In this document: piece by piece, positions 38,000 to 47,225 of the stretch
How positions within the stretch are numbered: position 1 is the first letter of the stretch
Layout: every line of letters starts with the position of its first letter
Assembly (NCBI GenBank): GCA_018873245.2
Contig: JAEMBT020000001.1
Span: 5,506,220 to 5,570,219, forward strand
Source: Archegozetes longisetosus
Taxonomy: Eukaryota > Arthropoda > Arachnida > Sarcoptiformes > Trhypochthoniidae
DNA: 64,000 bases
Reading direction: 5' to 3'
The notes under the pieces: model-generated
The model's input: only the letters and a program-made list of their open reading frames with translations
Databases searched by the model: none
Told to the model about the DNA's origin: nothing
Made by a program: the position numbers and the translations under genes

Positions 38000-38269
38000 T
38001 TAAGTATTTTGATACCTCGCTTGATCAATTGTCAAGTGGTTCTTGAAATATTCTGCTAAATAATTTTCACTAATGAGAGAAAACCAACATTGGAATTCGT
38101 CTAGTGATGGAAAATTCATAGAAATTTTCTTTGATGAGAAACATTCTAGAAAGTTTCTTGGGACTATTTTTCTTACGCTGTGATTATTTTGAATGTTAAA
38201 ATAAGTGATATTTTGAATATTTAAAAGACGAGAATGTTGTACATCGCTTAAATTAGAATAGCATTTCAA
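38000..38269 (-). CDS. conserved small ORF (A), unknown
   Basis: An 89-codon minus-strand ORF with a counterpart of 80 codons at 54,127-54,369. Both read M-K-C-Y-S-N-L-S-D-V then NFPSLDEFQCWFSL and Y-L-A-E-Y-F-K-N-H-L-T. About nine of fourteen or so nucleotide differences change the protein, which argues against strong purifying selection. It could be an exon of a dead gene, a transposon remnant or chance. No family recognised. Confidence 0.22.
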   Translation of the reverse strand: MKCYSNLSDVQHSRLLNIQNITYFNIQNNHSVRKIVPRNFLECFSSKKISMNFPSLDEFQCWFSLISENYLAEYFKNHLTIDQARYQNT

Positions 38270-38363
38270 TTAAAACTATTTTGAGCTGAGAAAATAGAAA
38301 ATTCTCTTTAAAAAATTTTATTCAATAAAAGTTTACAGAAAGTTTTTCGAGAAAATTTCTCGG

Positions 38364-38968
38364 GAAAGAACGATGAAAATCCCTGCCTATTATTAAACAA
38401 ACTGAAAAATATTTTCAAATTTTTTTACATTTTTATTGGAAAAAGTCTGGAAGTAACATGTATATGATATAAATATAATCATGGTATCCCGCCCTCCAAC
38501 CCTCACCACATAACCTTCCTAGTCGTCTCCGAAACTTACTCTTGGTTCTCCAATTCCACGCAGATTTCATTTAATTGTATTATATGTTAAAAATTGTAAA
38601 AAATCGATTGGTGATGTTTATAACGTCGAAATATTTATAATTTCTACGATAGAGGGCGTCAAGGTGGCAAAATTATAAAAATTTTAATTTAGGTAAAAAC
38701 TAACTAAGATATTTTTATTTTCTCGTCACCAATGGATTCCTGAACTTATTTTACATGTGAATTGATACCTCATTTGTCAAAATCCCTTTTAAATTCGAAA
38801 AAAACGATATATTTACGACTTTAATGACACCTAGCGAAAAAACTATAGGTCTTAGAGAGTTGAGTTATATATCATTTTGTTCAGAGTAATATCCTCTATC
38901 AATTTCAACAAAAATCTTTCGGGGGGCACGGTAGGCAAATTACATAGTTTTATTTCCATTGTTCTTTC
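38364..38968. mobile_element. about 605-bp insertion with short TIRs, copy A only
   Basis: Copy B has TTCTCGGGAGATTTTCTTTT where A carries this insertion. The ends are inverted repeats (GAAAGAACGATGAAAAT and, complemented, GAAAGAACAATGGAAAT). It is GC-richer in places (38,490-38,560). No ORF; family not identified. Confidence 0.55.
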
Positions 38969-39174
38969 TTTTTACATCACTAATCACAGTTGGAGTTTGG
39001 TTTAATTAGATCTATTTTCAACCGATTTGTTTATAAGTGAGACGTACAGACGGGAACTTTTCAGCTCGTATTTGAACTTCTTATTCATATTTTTTTATAA
39101 CTCTTATCAATGAAAAATGAGTCATTTTGAAAAAATACAAAATCTTCACATCATTGAACTTTAAAATAGAGAAA

Positions 39175-39520
39175 TCATATTATATGTAAACTTGAATAAT
39201 AATAGTATGAAGGGATATGAGTTAAATAAAGCATATAATTAATATTTTGTATAATTTCCATTTGCATGAACAATGGCTTGAAGCCTGCTAGGTATTGAAT
39301 TAATAAGATTTTGAGCGTATTGAAGGTCTTCTCCCATCTCAATCCAAGAATCATTAATTGAGAGCTACAAATCTTTCTCATTAGCATAGAGACCATCTTT
39401 GACTACTTTGACTTTTGCTCTTCCCCACAAGTTTTCAATAGGGGTAATGTCAGGAGATTTGGCCGGAGTTTGAAATAATTGGTTCGGTTCAAAGTTCCGA
39501 TCAAACCGGGTCCACCACAA
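39175..39520 (-). pseudogene. Tc1/mariner transposase C-terminal relic
   Basis: The minus strand reads Q-T-P-A-K-S-P-D-I-T-P-I-E-N-L-W-G, then N-E-K-D-L, a stop, and after a frame change W-E-K-T-F-N-T-L-K-I-L-L then L-A-G-F-K. This is the end of a Tc1-type DDE domain (S-P-D-L-N-P-I-E-N-L-W-G, with the last catalytic acidic residue). The N-terminal two thirds are missing; the piece abuts the foldback element at about 39,505. It lies exactly between the two duplication copies. Confidence 0.78.
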
Positions 39521-40245
39521 TTCTTCCACATTTTTCAATTGAACACAGAATATAAGTGATGACCATTTCAAGTCGAATTGACCAACGAATAGAAACTATT
39601 GGCTATTTCTATATCAGATGACCTACGGAAGGCAACTGATGACCATATTCAATTCAGATAGCCTACGAGAAGTAACTAATGACCATTTCTATATCAAATG
39701 ACCTACGGGAGACGAACGGTGCTTATTTTTAATTTAGACTACTTACGAGAAGTAACTGATTGCCATTTTCAATTCAGATGACCTACGGAAAGTAACTTAT
39801 GGCCATTTCTATATCAAATGACCTGCGGGAGACGAACGGTGATCTTTATTAATTTAGACGACTAACGGGAAGCAACTGATGGCCATTCCGATATCAGATG
39901 GCCTACGGAAGAACAACCGATAAACATTTTTAATTCAGACGATTTACGAGGAGTAACTGATAACCATTTTTTATATTATTAGGTCATCAGTTGCCTTTAG
40001 TAGTTCATCTGATATAGAAATGGCCATCAGTTACTTCTCGTGGTCTATCTAACATAGAAACAGCCCTTATTTACTTCCCATAGATCACCTGAATTGAAAA
40101 TGGTCATCAGTTGCCTTCCATAGTTCATCTGACATATAAATGGTCATCAGTTACTTCCCGTAGGTGGTCTGAATTAAAAATGGTCATCATTTATATTCTG
40201 TGATCAATTGAAAAGTGTGAAAGAATTGTTCTTTGGAAGAATTGT
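39505..40245. mobile_element. foldback-like element with satellite arms
   Basis: Inverted repeats at both ends (left CAATTGAACACAGAATATAA at 39,536; right ends TTATATTCTGTGATCAATTG at 40,210) extend outwards as the ACAATTCTTYCACA motif. Both arms consist of about 41-bp tandem units (GATGACC...TCAGATGACCTACGG...AAGTAACT) that reverse orientation at about 39,975. This is the architecture of foldback transposons. A partial copy lies at 25,060-25,560. It sits at the junction between duplication copies A and B. Confidence 0.72.
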
Positions 40246-40549
40246 CTCATCCCCATTTAAAGATTTAAATTCCGAGATTAACTCAAAACACATAATCTCA
40301 TAATTTATGAGATGGAAAGAACTTTTGAAGGCGTTAAGAAAAGTCTAAGAAAGAGTTTAAGGTTTTAGGTCAGAAATTTAATAATTATTAATTCAAAATT
40401 TTCAAGATTCTTATCTCTGAACTCTCTATCATAATTAATACGTTTAGCTTATGAGAAAGTTTTACCGATTTCATGTGACAAACTTTTAGATATTCGAAAG
40501 CTTATGATTAAAACCGTGAAATATATGTATTCATCCATAAATTATGAGT

Positions 40550-41145
40550 CGGGTTCCCGGTCATCAGTTTTAACCGATTTTAACCGATAAAAACCGCCGA
40601 GTTCTTTAGTGGCCAATTCGGTTGAAACGGTCAAAATCGGTTTTTAAAATGGCTGAACAATTATTGAGTTAAATTAAAATATTTAAAAATTCATATTTAG
40701 AACTAAATTATTTTGTGAACTGTAAGATCATAAATATGTTGTAAATTGTATTTTGAAGAATAATAAGCTGTCGTATTAATATTAATTTACTTTACATTAA
40801 TACAGTCATGAACAACTATTAGTGTTCAAAATTTGAATTAAAAATTGATAAAATAGCTCCTTTTAATCATTAAAATATTTAATGTCTAATTTGAGAACAG
40901 TTCTCAGTTTTTCATTTTATCCTCTGAATGTAAAATCATTATTCATTTATATAGTTGCAAATAAATTTTTATCTCACTTCACTGATTTCATATATTCTAT
41001 CATTTTTTAAAAACCCGATTTTGATCGAATGTTTTTGTACTTTCTTAATTTTCAAATTTTAAAAACCGAATTTCGGTTAAAATAATTTCCCCGATTTTAA
41101 CCACCGAATCAGAAAATTTATTTAAACCGAAATCCGGGAACCAGA
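40550..41145. mobile_element. hAT-type MITE, third level of nest
   Basis: Flanked by ATTATGAGT (40,541-40,549 and 41,146-41,154; hAT duplications are 8 bp, the ninth may be chance). The ends carry GGTTCCCGG inverted repeats followed by AACCGATTTTAACCG-type motifs on both sides. Inserted into the element 40,509-41,979. Non-coding. Confidence 0.8.
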
Positions 41146-41331
41146 ATTATGAGTGAAGTATGCGAGGATATCGATCCCTTTCCTGAATACTGTTATTATA
41201 AACAGAAGTAAGCAAAAACATATTTTGTGGATTGGCCCACAATAATAACGTCAATCATTGACTGTTTATGCGCTAAAACATTGATATGATGTAAAAGTAT
41301 TGATATAATTAAGGGGAGACAAACTTTAAAC

Positions 41332-41925
41332 TATTGATGTATAGCTCAAGACTAAGAATAAGACTAAGCATAATAAGATATATTAAAATCGTTTGGCTTG
41401 AGACTAAGACTAAGTCAGACAAATGATTATTGGATTTTCAAACTAAGACTAACACTAAGATAAATGAAATTTCTTTCTATAAAATTAAGACTAACACAAG
41501 AGAAACAGATTTATATGAGTAAGACTAACACAAAGTCAGAAGTTTAGATACAAATATTGTCATTAATCTATTAGAAATGATTCATTTTTTGAAGTTTTCA
41601 ATTATAAAACCATTTTTAAAGCACTAGATAAACAACTGCACTCCTGTTGTAATACATTATAATAGTGAATGTCTTTGCGCTTAGTTTTGTTTTGTTACCT
41701 ATTGGTCATTTTATGAAACATTTGATAATACAAATTTCAAAATGTTATAATAGATGCTCTAAGAAGATAACTAACACAAGTATTAAGACTAAGACTAAGC
41801 AAAAGATAAGCAAAACGAAAATTTTTACTATAAGACTAAGACCAAGATAAGAGAAATAAAATTTGTGACTTTAAGACTAAGACTAAGACAGGACAGACTA
41901 AAAATCTCTAAGCTATACATCACTA
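41332..41925. mobile_element. hAT-type MITE with AGACTA repeats, third level
   Basis: The 8-bp duplication CTTTAAAC (41,324-41,331 and 41,926-41,933) brackets a 594-bp element with ends TATTGATGTATAGCTCAAGA and, complemented, TAGTGATGTATAGCTTAGAG. The interior is dominated by scattered AAGACTAAGACTAAG repeats, which explain the lysine/threonine-rich spurious ORF at 41,665-41,850. Confidence 0.82.
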
Positions 41926-42293
41926 CTTTAAACATCTGGCGTGTAATATATTGATGAACACATATCTTTCATGACTTTACTTATGATAAACATATCTAAA
42001 TCCGATTCTAAATTTTACGAAACTTTATATTCTTTAGAAACAGCGCCAATTTCTAAAACACAAGAATTTTTTCATGATATTTTTGAAAAATCTAGTAAAA
42101 AGACAGCAAAATCAGTCAAAAAAGAAAATCAAATAAAAAATATTTAAATGAGTTATCAGATTAATAATCTTTGATTGAACGTAAATATCGAAGAAGATGA
42201 ATTGCAGAGATTTGTATAGATAAAAATTTTCATTTCTTGTTCTAGGAATAAAACTTATGTTAAATGTGAAGTGTTTTAACTTAAAACAAATGA

Positions 42294-42549
42294 GTACCTT
42301 AATGCAAAAAGGGAAATCCTTCCTATATTAGTGTCGAGATAAAAATGTCCAATTTATATTTGTTTAAAGTAAACTTATATTAATGTTCTCTATTCAAGTA
42401 CATCAAAGTTGAATAATACTCAATTATCGTTATCCCAATCAAATACGTAATGATCAAACGCTTTCAACTTATTAAGTAAATAAAATCATTTCAAGCCTTT
42501 TATTTCAGCTTAAAATTGAAGAGTAATTTCCCTTTTACATTAAGGTCCT
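42294..42549. mobile_element. 256-bp MITE, second level of nest
   Basis: Ends ACCTTAATGCAAAAAGGGAA and, complemented, ACCTTAATGTAAAAGGGAAA. Flanked by CAAATGA (42,287-42,293 and 42,550-42,556). The sibling MITE in copy A lacks it (about 26,820-26,840, other strand). A 7-8 bp duplication suggests a hAT relative. Confidence 0.72.
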
Positions 42550-42881
42550 CAAATGAATTAAGTCAACTTTTGAAACATGATTTTATCAATGATTCACTGG
42601 TTTAAAAAATATTTTGCGACAAGTTTTAATACTGAATTGAAGGACATATTACTAATGATTTCGTTATTTAACAGAAGAGAAATTGCAAATTAATTAAGCT
42701 CTTTAACGACCTTTTCTAAAGGAGCAGAGAGGCTACTCTTCGACTAAAGCCTTCTTTTGGTGAATATCATTGAATTTGATTACTTATGAATTCAAGGAAT
42801 TTTAGTACGTAGTTATGTGGAACAAATTGTTCATCCCTGATACTACAAAAGTAGTACCTCTATAATTTGTGTGATTCTATA

Positions 42882-43150
42882 CAGTCAGATAACAATTTTT
42901 ATATGACGTGATGCCAAAGAAATATTACTTTCGATCGTTTTATTATGTGATTATTATTTTTGAATGTAATATAAATCTACGGTAGAGAGCACTTCTTAAC
43001 ACCAATAATTATTGTTGATTATGATGAATTAATTGGGCGATCGACTGCTCTCTATCGCAAATTTATATTACATTCAAAAATACTGATCACATGGTAAAAC
43101 GATCAAAAGTATTAGTTCTTTGGCATCGTCACGTATAGACTCCACTATTG
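42882..43150. mobile_element. palindromic Tc1-type MITE (copy B)
   Basis: Counterpart of 26,221-26,489 with the same long complementary arms. Its presence at the equivalent place in both copies dates it before the duplication. Confidence 0.7.
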
Positions 43151-44119
43151 TGTAACAGTCTAACAGATAAATGTACACAATTACAAATAATACACTGAAA
43201 TTATGCAAAAAACAGACTTTGAAAAAGTTAGGTTTTGACGTTAGGAAACATATTCTATGACTTGCATTCCAAAACTATTGCAAAGTATTTTTCATGCTTT
43301 AGTAATTTATCTGAAACAATTAAACAAACTTTTGTTCGAGAGTAACATTTTTTGTATAGTTATACAAATACAGATCGTCCAAAATAAAACTAAACTCAGA
43401 TAAAGCAGCTAAAGCCTCTTACAATTTGATATTTTGATCGCAAGTAATATCAATTACTCATATACTGAAAACTTGATCTATCAAAATGAACTTTTATTGA
43501 TCTAATGTAGTTTACAAAAATAGTGTTTAGAAATGTTCTCTACGACATATGCTCATTAATGCTATTAATGTCAATTATAGTCGCACTGGTTATCATATTT
43601 TACCAAATTTATCAGCAAGTTCTTCTCTAGTTCGATCATAAGACTTATTTGACAAATAAGTTTTATAAATAAAAACTCTTTGCTTTATTGAGAAGACCAC
43701 TTTAAATACTACTTTTGTTTTTATCTCAAACATTATGATTAAAAAGTTGACTTTTCTTTTACTCATTTCAAACTTTATTTATAGCTGCATCTAATCGATG
43801 CGTAATATTAAAGAAAAATTTTACTCAAAGTTTGACTTTGAAGTTTTAACCCGAAACAACTGTAAATCAGGACTTGAATGAATAAAAACTGATATGACGG
43901 TAAAAGTAAGTTTGAAAATTATTTTAGACTCAGGCTGAAAAGTTTCAAAACCACTGTATATCCTTTCAGAAGAATAACTAGTTAGATGAGTGAATAGAAA
44001 TTCTACTTTTGGTTTCAGACTAGATATTAAATGATGTAATGAATTGATTTTTGAATAAAACATAATAAAGAAGAATTTTCTCTACTTAGTAAAGAATTTT
44101 TGCAGTTTTACTTATTTAT

Positions 44120-44350
44120 CACATCCCCATAGAATATAATGAAGTGAGAAAGTTGCGAAATAGACTACATAGTCTGCACTGAAAACAGGTTTAGATTTAT
44201 AGCTTAACACAGTTTTTAATAGAATTAATGATTAGATAAATTGTTGATTGTGTACTACTACACTCAACATCTAAATCAGTTTCAATTACTGTATAGTAGT
44301 GACGTGCCATTACTGATGAAGGTGATGTTAAAGTAATCGTCTCAACCATT
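44120..44350 (-). pseudogene. decayed copy of the 9073-9314 exon (B)
   Basis: The minus strand reads Y-Y-T-V-I-E-T-D then VECSSTQST and I-K-N-C-V-K-L before a stop, longer than in copy A but not intact. Together with copies A and 1 it defines the ancestral peptide. Confidence 0.5.
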
Positions 44351-45619
44351 CCGAATATTTTAATATTAAGAAAAATTTACTATTTTCTGCTTAAATATCG
44401 AAAAACTCGAAAACTTTTCCAGAATTGGGGTTAGAACTCATTAATTGGTAGACAAACGAATTTTCGTAAGTAAAAGATTATTGAAATTGTTTGTGTTTTC
44501 AATACTGTGTACGCACTGTAATGGCTAGAGCAGTGACTTTTCGGTGACAACTGCTTTTTCTTCAATTGTTATCTTCGTTAATCATCAAAATTAGTTCAAA
44601 TTACATCTTTTAGATTTCAAATATAGAATCAGTTTCGAACTTATGAGCCTATTTGACTGTTTTGAAACTGTTTCGTACCAGTTTTAGTAAACTTCTATAA
44701 TGTAATTATCAGAAAATCATTGAGGGAATAGTTTGCAACCATTCATAGTCCCATTTATATAAAATAGTCGAGAAAAATTATTCTCCCGTTGTTAGAGCAA
44801 ATACTATGATAGTTATTACAACAAAACCAGTTGTATACTCGGATTCTACGTTAAAAAGTACAGTAGAGAAGTTAATTAATGTTTTTTATCAGCTTTATAC
44901 TCTATGTTTTTGATCCAACAGACGAAAGAATTAACTTGAAAATTGATCTCTTATTTGATAAATAGTTGATAAACAAGTTTTTGAACTACAAAAAGCTATA
45001 TTTATTATAAAATTGATTCGTTAAAATATAGAATTTTTGAGAAACAAAGCAGAACTAAATGGCTGTCAAATCAGAACTGTCACCTCTCCAGTTTTTGAGA
45101 TTTTTCTTCAGTTTTGTAAAGCCGCCAAAACTGAAGATTTTAATACTACTTTTATCTGAAAAAGGATAAAATTTACTATTTTTAAGCTATATATTTCACA
45201 GATAAATGAAACTGTAAGTGTGAATATAAACCTCAGTTAAAGTTATATGTAAGTTATGTTAATGAAGGTGTACTGATGGTTGTATTTATAGGTTAAAGGA
45301 TTAATAAATTCTAAACTTTATTGATGGAAAAGCTTTTGGTCATACGTGAAAAGCCTACTACTTAAAGATATAATAAATTAGCGTTATATTTAAATAAAAT
45401 TTTGAATAACTGCTTTAAGTTTTAAATCCTTTGGTTCCCCTTGATATTTTTCTCTATTCTTGGTTTGAAAAAGGTAGTAGTACAGTCAGACGTGAGGGTA
45501 ACTTAAAATGTATTTATCAGGGTTATCTGATGAAATACCAACATTAAAGAATCATTAAAAAATGAATTAATAAATTTTTGCAATGTCGATCACGATTGCG
45601 AATCACGCATGTAGTAATG

Positions 45620-45965
45620 ATATGATCATTAGATGTAACATAAAAATTTTGATGTACTTTTTAATGCAGAACCCGAATATGCAATTGGTTTAGCTGTAAT
45701 TATTATAATTTTTACTCTAGACTACAGGGAATCATTTTCCGACCTTGTACATGTAAATGCTTTGACTTTAATAGTATTTAATTTTGTCTCAGAAGCAAAA
45801 CCAAGATACAGAACGCAGAATTAATATTACGTATGCACCATTGTTACAATTGATATCGAAAAATCACTTTCGCAATGTAAAAATATTTTAAACGATCGAG
45901 GAAAAGTTTATTACTAGAAAAAATTGTATCGGGTGTTCGCTATAGGAGTATCTCTAAGACTTGCA
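45620..45965 (+). pseudogene. hAT transposase C-terminal relic (B)
   Basis: Second copy of the relic at 29,226-29,560, slightly more decayed. It keeps K-N-I-L-N-D-R-G and L-L-L-E-K-I-V-S-G-V-R. Confidence 0.6.
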
Positions 45966-46404
45966 GTTCAAAAATTTAAAGTCATTGATATTTAAGTACA
46001 TGATATCATTGGCTGATTAGTAAACCTTAGAAATATTAATTTCAACTCTTATTTATTCTATTCGCATGAGTAATTTAAAAGATTAGAGTTTAAAGAGAAA
46101 AATTGATTAAACTAAATGTTGGAAATGTTCTCCTTCGCACTCCAGACAGGCCTTAACCTGTTTGATCATATTATTAGATTTATTTATGAGCGTCTCAGGA
46201 GTTATTTTTTAAACTTCATTTTCAATGTTGATTTTCAAAAAGATGTTTACAATAAAAACCCTTTCATTTATTTTATACTCCACTTTCAGTTTTTATCTGA
46301 TTTGTGTGTTAACTTAAACCATAAAAAGTTCAAATCAGACTCAATCATTCATATTATTATTCATGACATTTTATCAAAACGACTCAAGAAAAAGTTTCGA
46401 TGTA

Positions 46405-46817
46405 CCGTCGACAGATAAAAGTTATGTATTTGTCATCACTAAAATGATGCAGAAGAGTTGATAAACCTAAGGGCTCAACAACTCATTTAGATCTGTATTA
46501 AGTTTAGTGATATTAATCAATAAATGAATACTTGAAAAATTAGTTTGGATCTCTGATAAAATAGACTTTGACTCATCTTTGTAGTTGAGTCAATGTCACA
46601 TCTGTTACAAAAAGTGATAGCTCGAGAGAGCGGTCCAACTAAACTGACTTCACCTACTAATAACACTATTACTCATATTATGTTTTTTAATTACTGAGTA
46701 ATGCTATAATATGACGCTATAAACTTATAGTTTCAATTTCTGTCTCGTACCTTTTATCTTATCCAAACGCATCCGAGATTAATCCGGGATCTATGCATAG
46801 CTTTTTTCGACCGACTG
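46405..46817. mobile_element. Tc1-type MITE (TA target), copy B only
   Basis: Starts after TA with CCGTCGACAGATAAAAGTTA and ends CGACTG. The same family as 52,544-53,088, which lacks nothing at its right end. Copy A at about 29,990 has the empty site CGATGTACTTTTA. Its right-hand TA target was reused by the next element. Confidence 0.75.
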
Positions 46818-46866
46818 CACTGTATTGCAAATAATAAATCTATCATAATATATGTAATGACACTTA

Positions 46867-47225
46867 TTTACATATATAATCAGTACTCCTTTAAGTACTA
46901 ATAAAATGAGTAAAGATTAGTATGTATACAAAAAAAATATGCATTTGGTTCGATTATAAACCAATTAAATGAATATTTTTTGTGCATATTAATCTTTACT
47001 CCTTTTATTAGTACTTAAAGGAGTACTGTGACTTGTAATAAAAACTGGAGTAGTAAAAGTGTTAGCTTTACTGCAAACACCAAAACTTAGAAATTTCAAG
47101 AGAAAAAGCTTTTCTTTTAAACTTTTTCTCTTGAAATTTCTAAGTTTTAGTGTTTGCAGTAAAGCCAACACTTTTACTACTCCAGTTTTTATTACAAGTC
47201 ACAGTACTGATTATATATGTAAATA
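46867..47225. mobile_element. inverted-repeat element inside 46,820-47,348
   Basis: The arms ATTTACATATATAATCAGTA and TACTGATTATATATGTAAAT are complementary. Next to them CTCCTTTAAGTACTAATAAA pairs with its complement at about 47,005-47,025 across a loop. The right arm is split by the 175-bp hairpin element at 47,028-47,202. Confidence 0.68.
47028..47202. repeat. near-perfect 84-bp-arm hairpin
   Basis: The two arms differ at about two positions over about 84 bp, with a loop of roughly 10 bp around AAGCTTTTCTT. Flanked by AGTACT at 47,022-47,027 and 47,203-47,208. Ends GTGACTTGTAATAAAAACTG and its complement. This is a compact MITE; if transcribed it would form a long double-stranded RNA hairpin. 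Confidence 0.85.

Larger units (their letters stand above)
26030..39046 (+). repeat. tandem segmental duplication, copy A
   Basis: Direct copy of 40,253-54,548. It begins at AATTTAAAGATTTAGATTCC and ends near GTGAGACGTACA (about 39,046). Order is conserved: decayed exon segment, palindromic Tc1-type MITE, hAT relic, fatty acyl-CoA reductase gene, conserved small ORF. Unique to A: the GAAGGC-ended MITE at 26,630, a pogo-like MITE (31,282), about 1.3 kb at 32,829-34,143, a solo LTR (36,818) and an element at 38,364. Confidence 0.92.
40509..41979. mobile_element. hAT-type MITE, second level of nest
   Basis: Flanked by the 8-bp duplication CTTATGAT (40,501-40,508 and 41,980-41,987). Ends TAAAACCGTGAAATATATG and, complemented, TAAAGTCATGAAAGATATG. 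The undisturbed host sequence is visible in the sibling MITE of copy A (about 27,130-27,145, other strand). Without its two nested insertions it is only about 264 bp. Non-coding. Confidence 0.8.
40327..42754. mobile_element. GAAGGC-ended MITE, outer shell of a nest (B)
   Basis: The same family as 26,630-27,347 but inverted and at another site: TTTT flanks both ends (40,323-40,326 and 42,755-42,758), and copy A shows the empty site GAACTTTTGGTGAATATC at about 26,093. It contains four further elements (40,509-41,979 holding two more, and 42,294-42,549). Removing them leaves about 686 bp, matching the 718-bp sibling. Confidence 0.8.

Noticed and set aside
41665..41850. Lys/Thr-rich ORF
   Set aside because: Product of AAGACTAAG repeats inside a hAT-type MITE.
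46116..46418. 100-codon plus-strand ORF
   Set aside because: The equivalent frame in copy A (about 29,705-30,000) is broken by indels and the sequence is I/F/H/L-rich; no domain.
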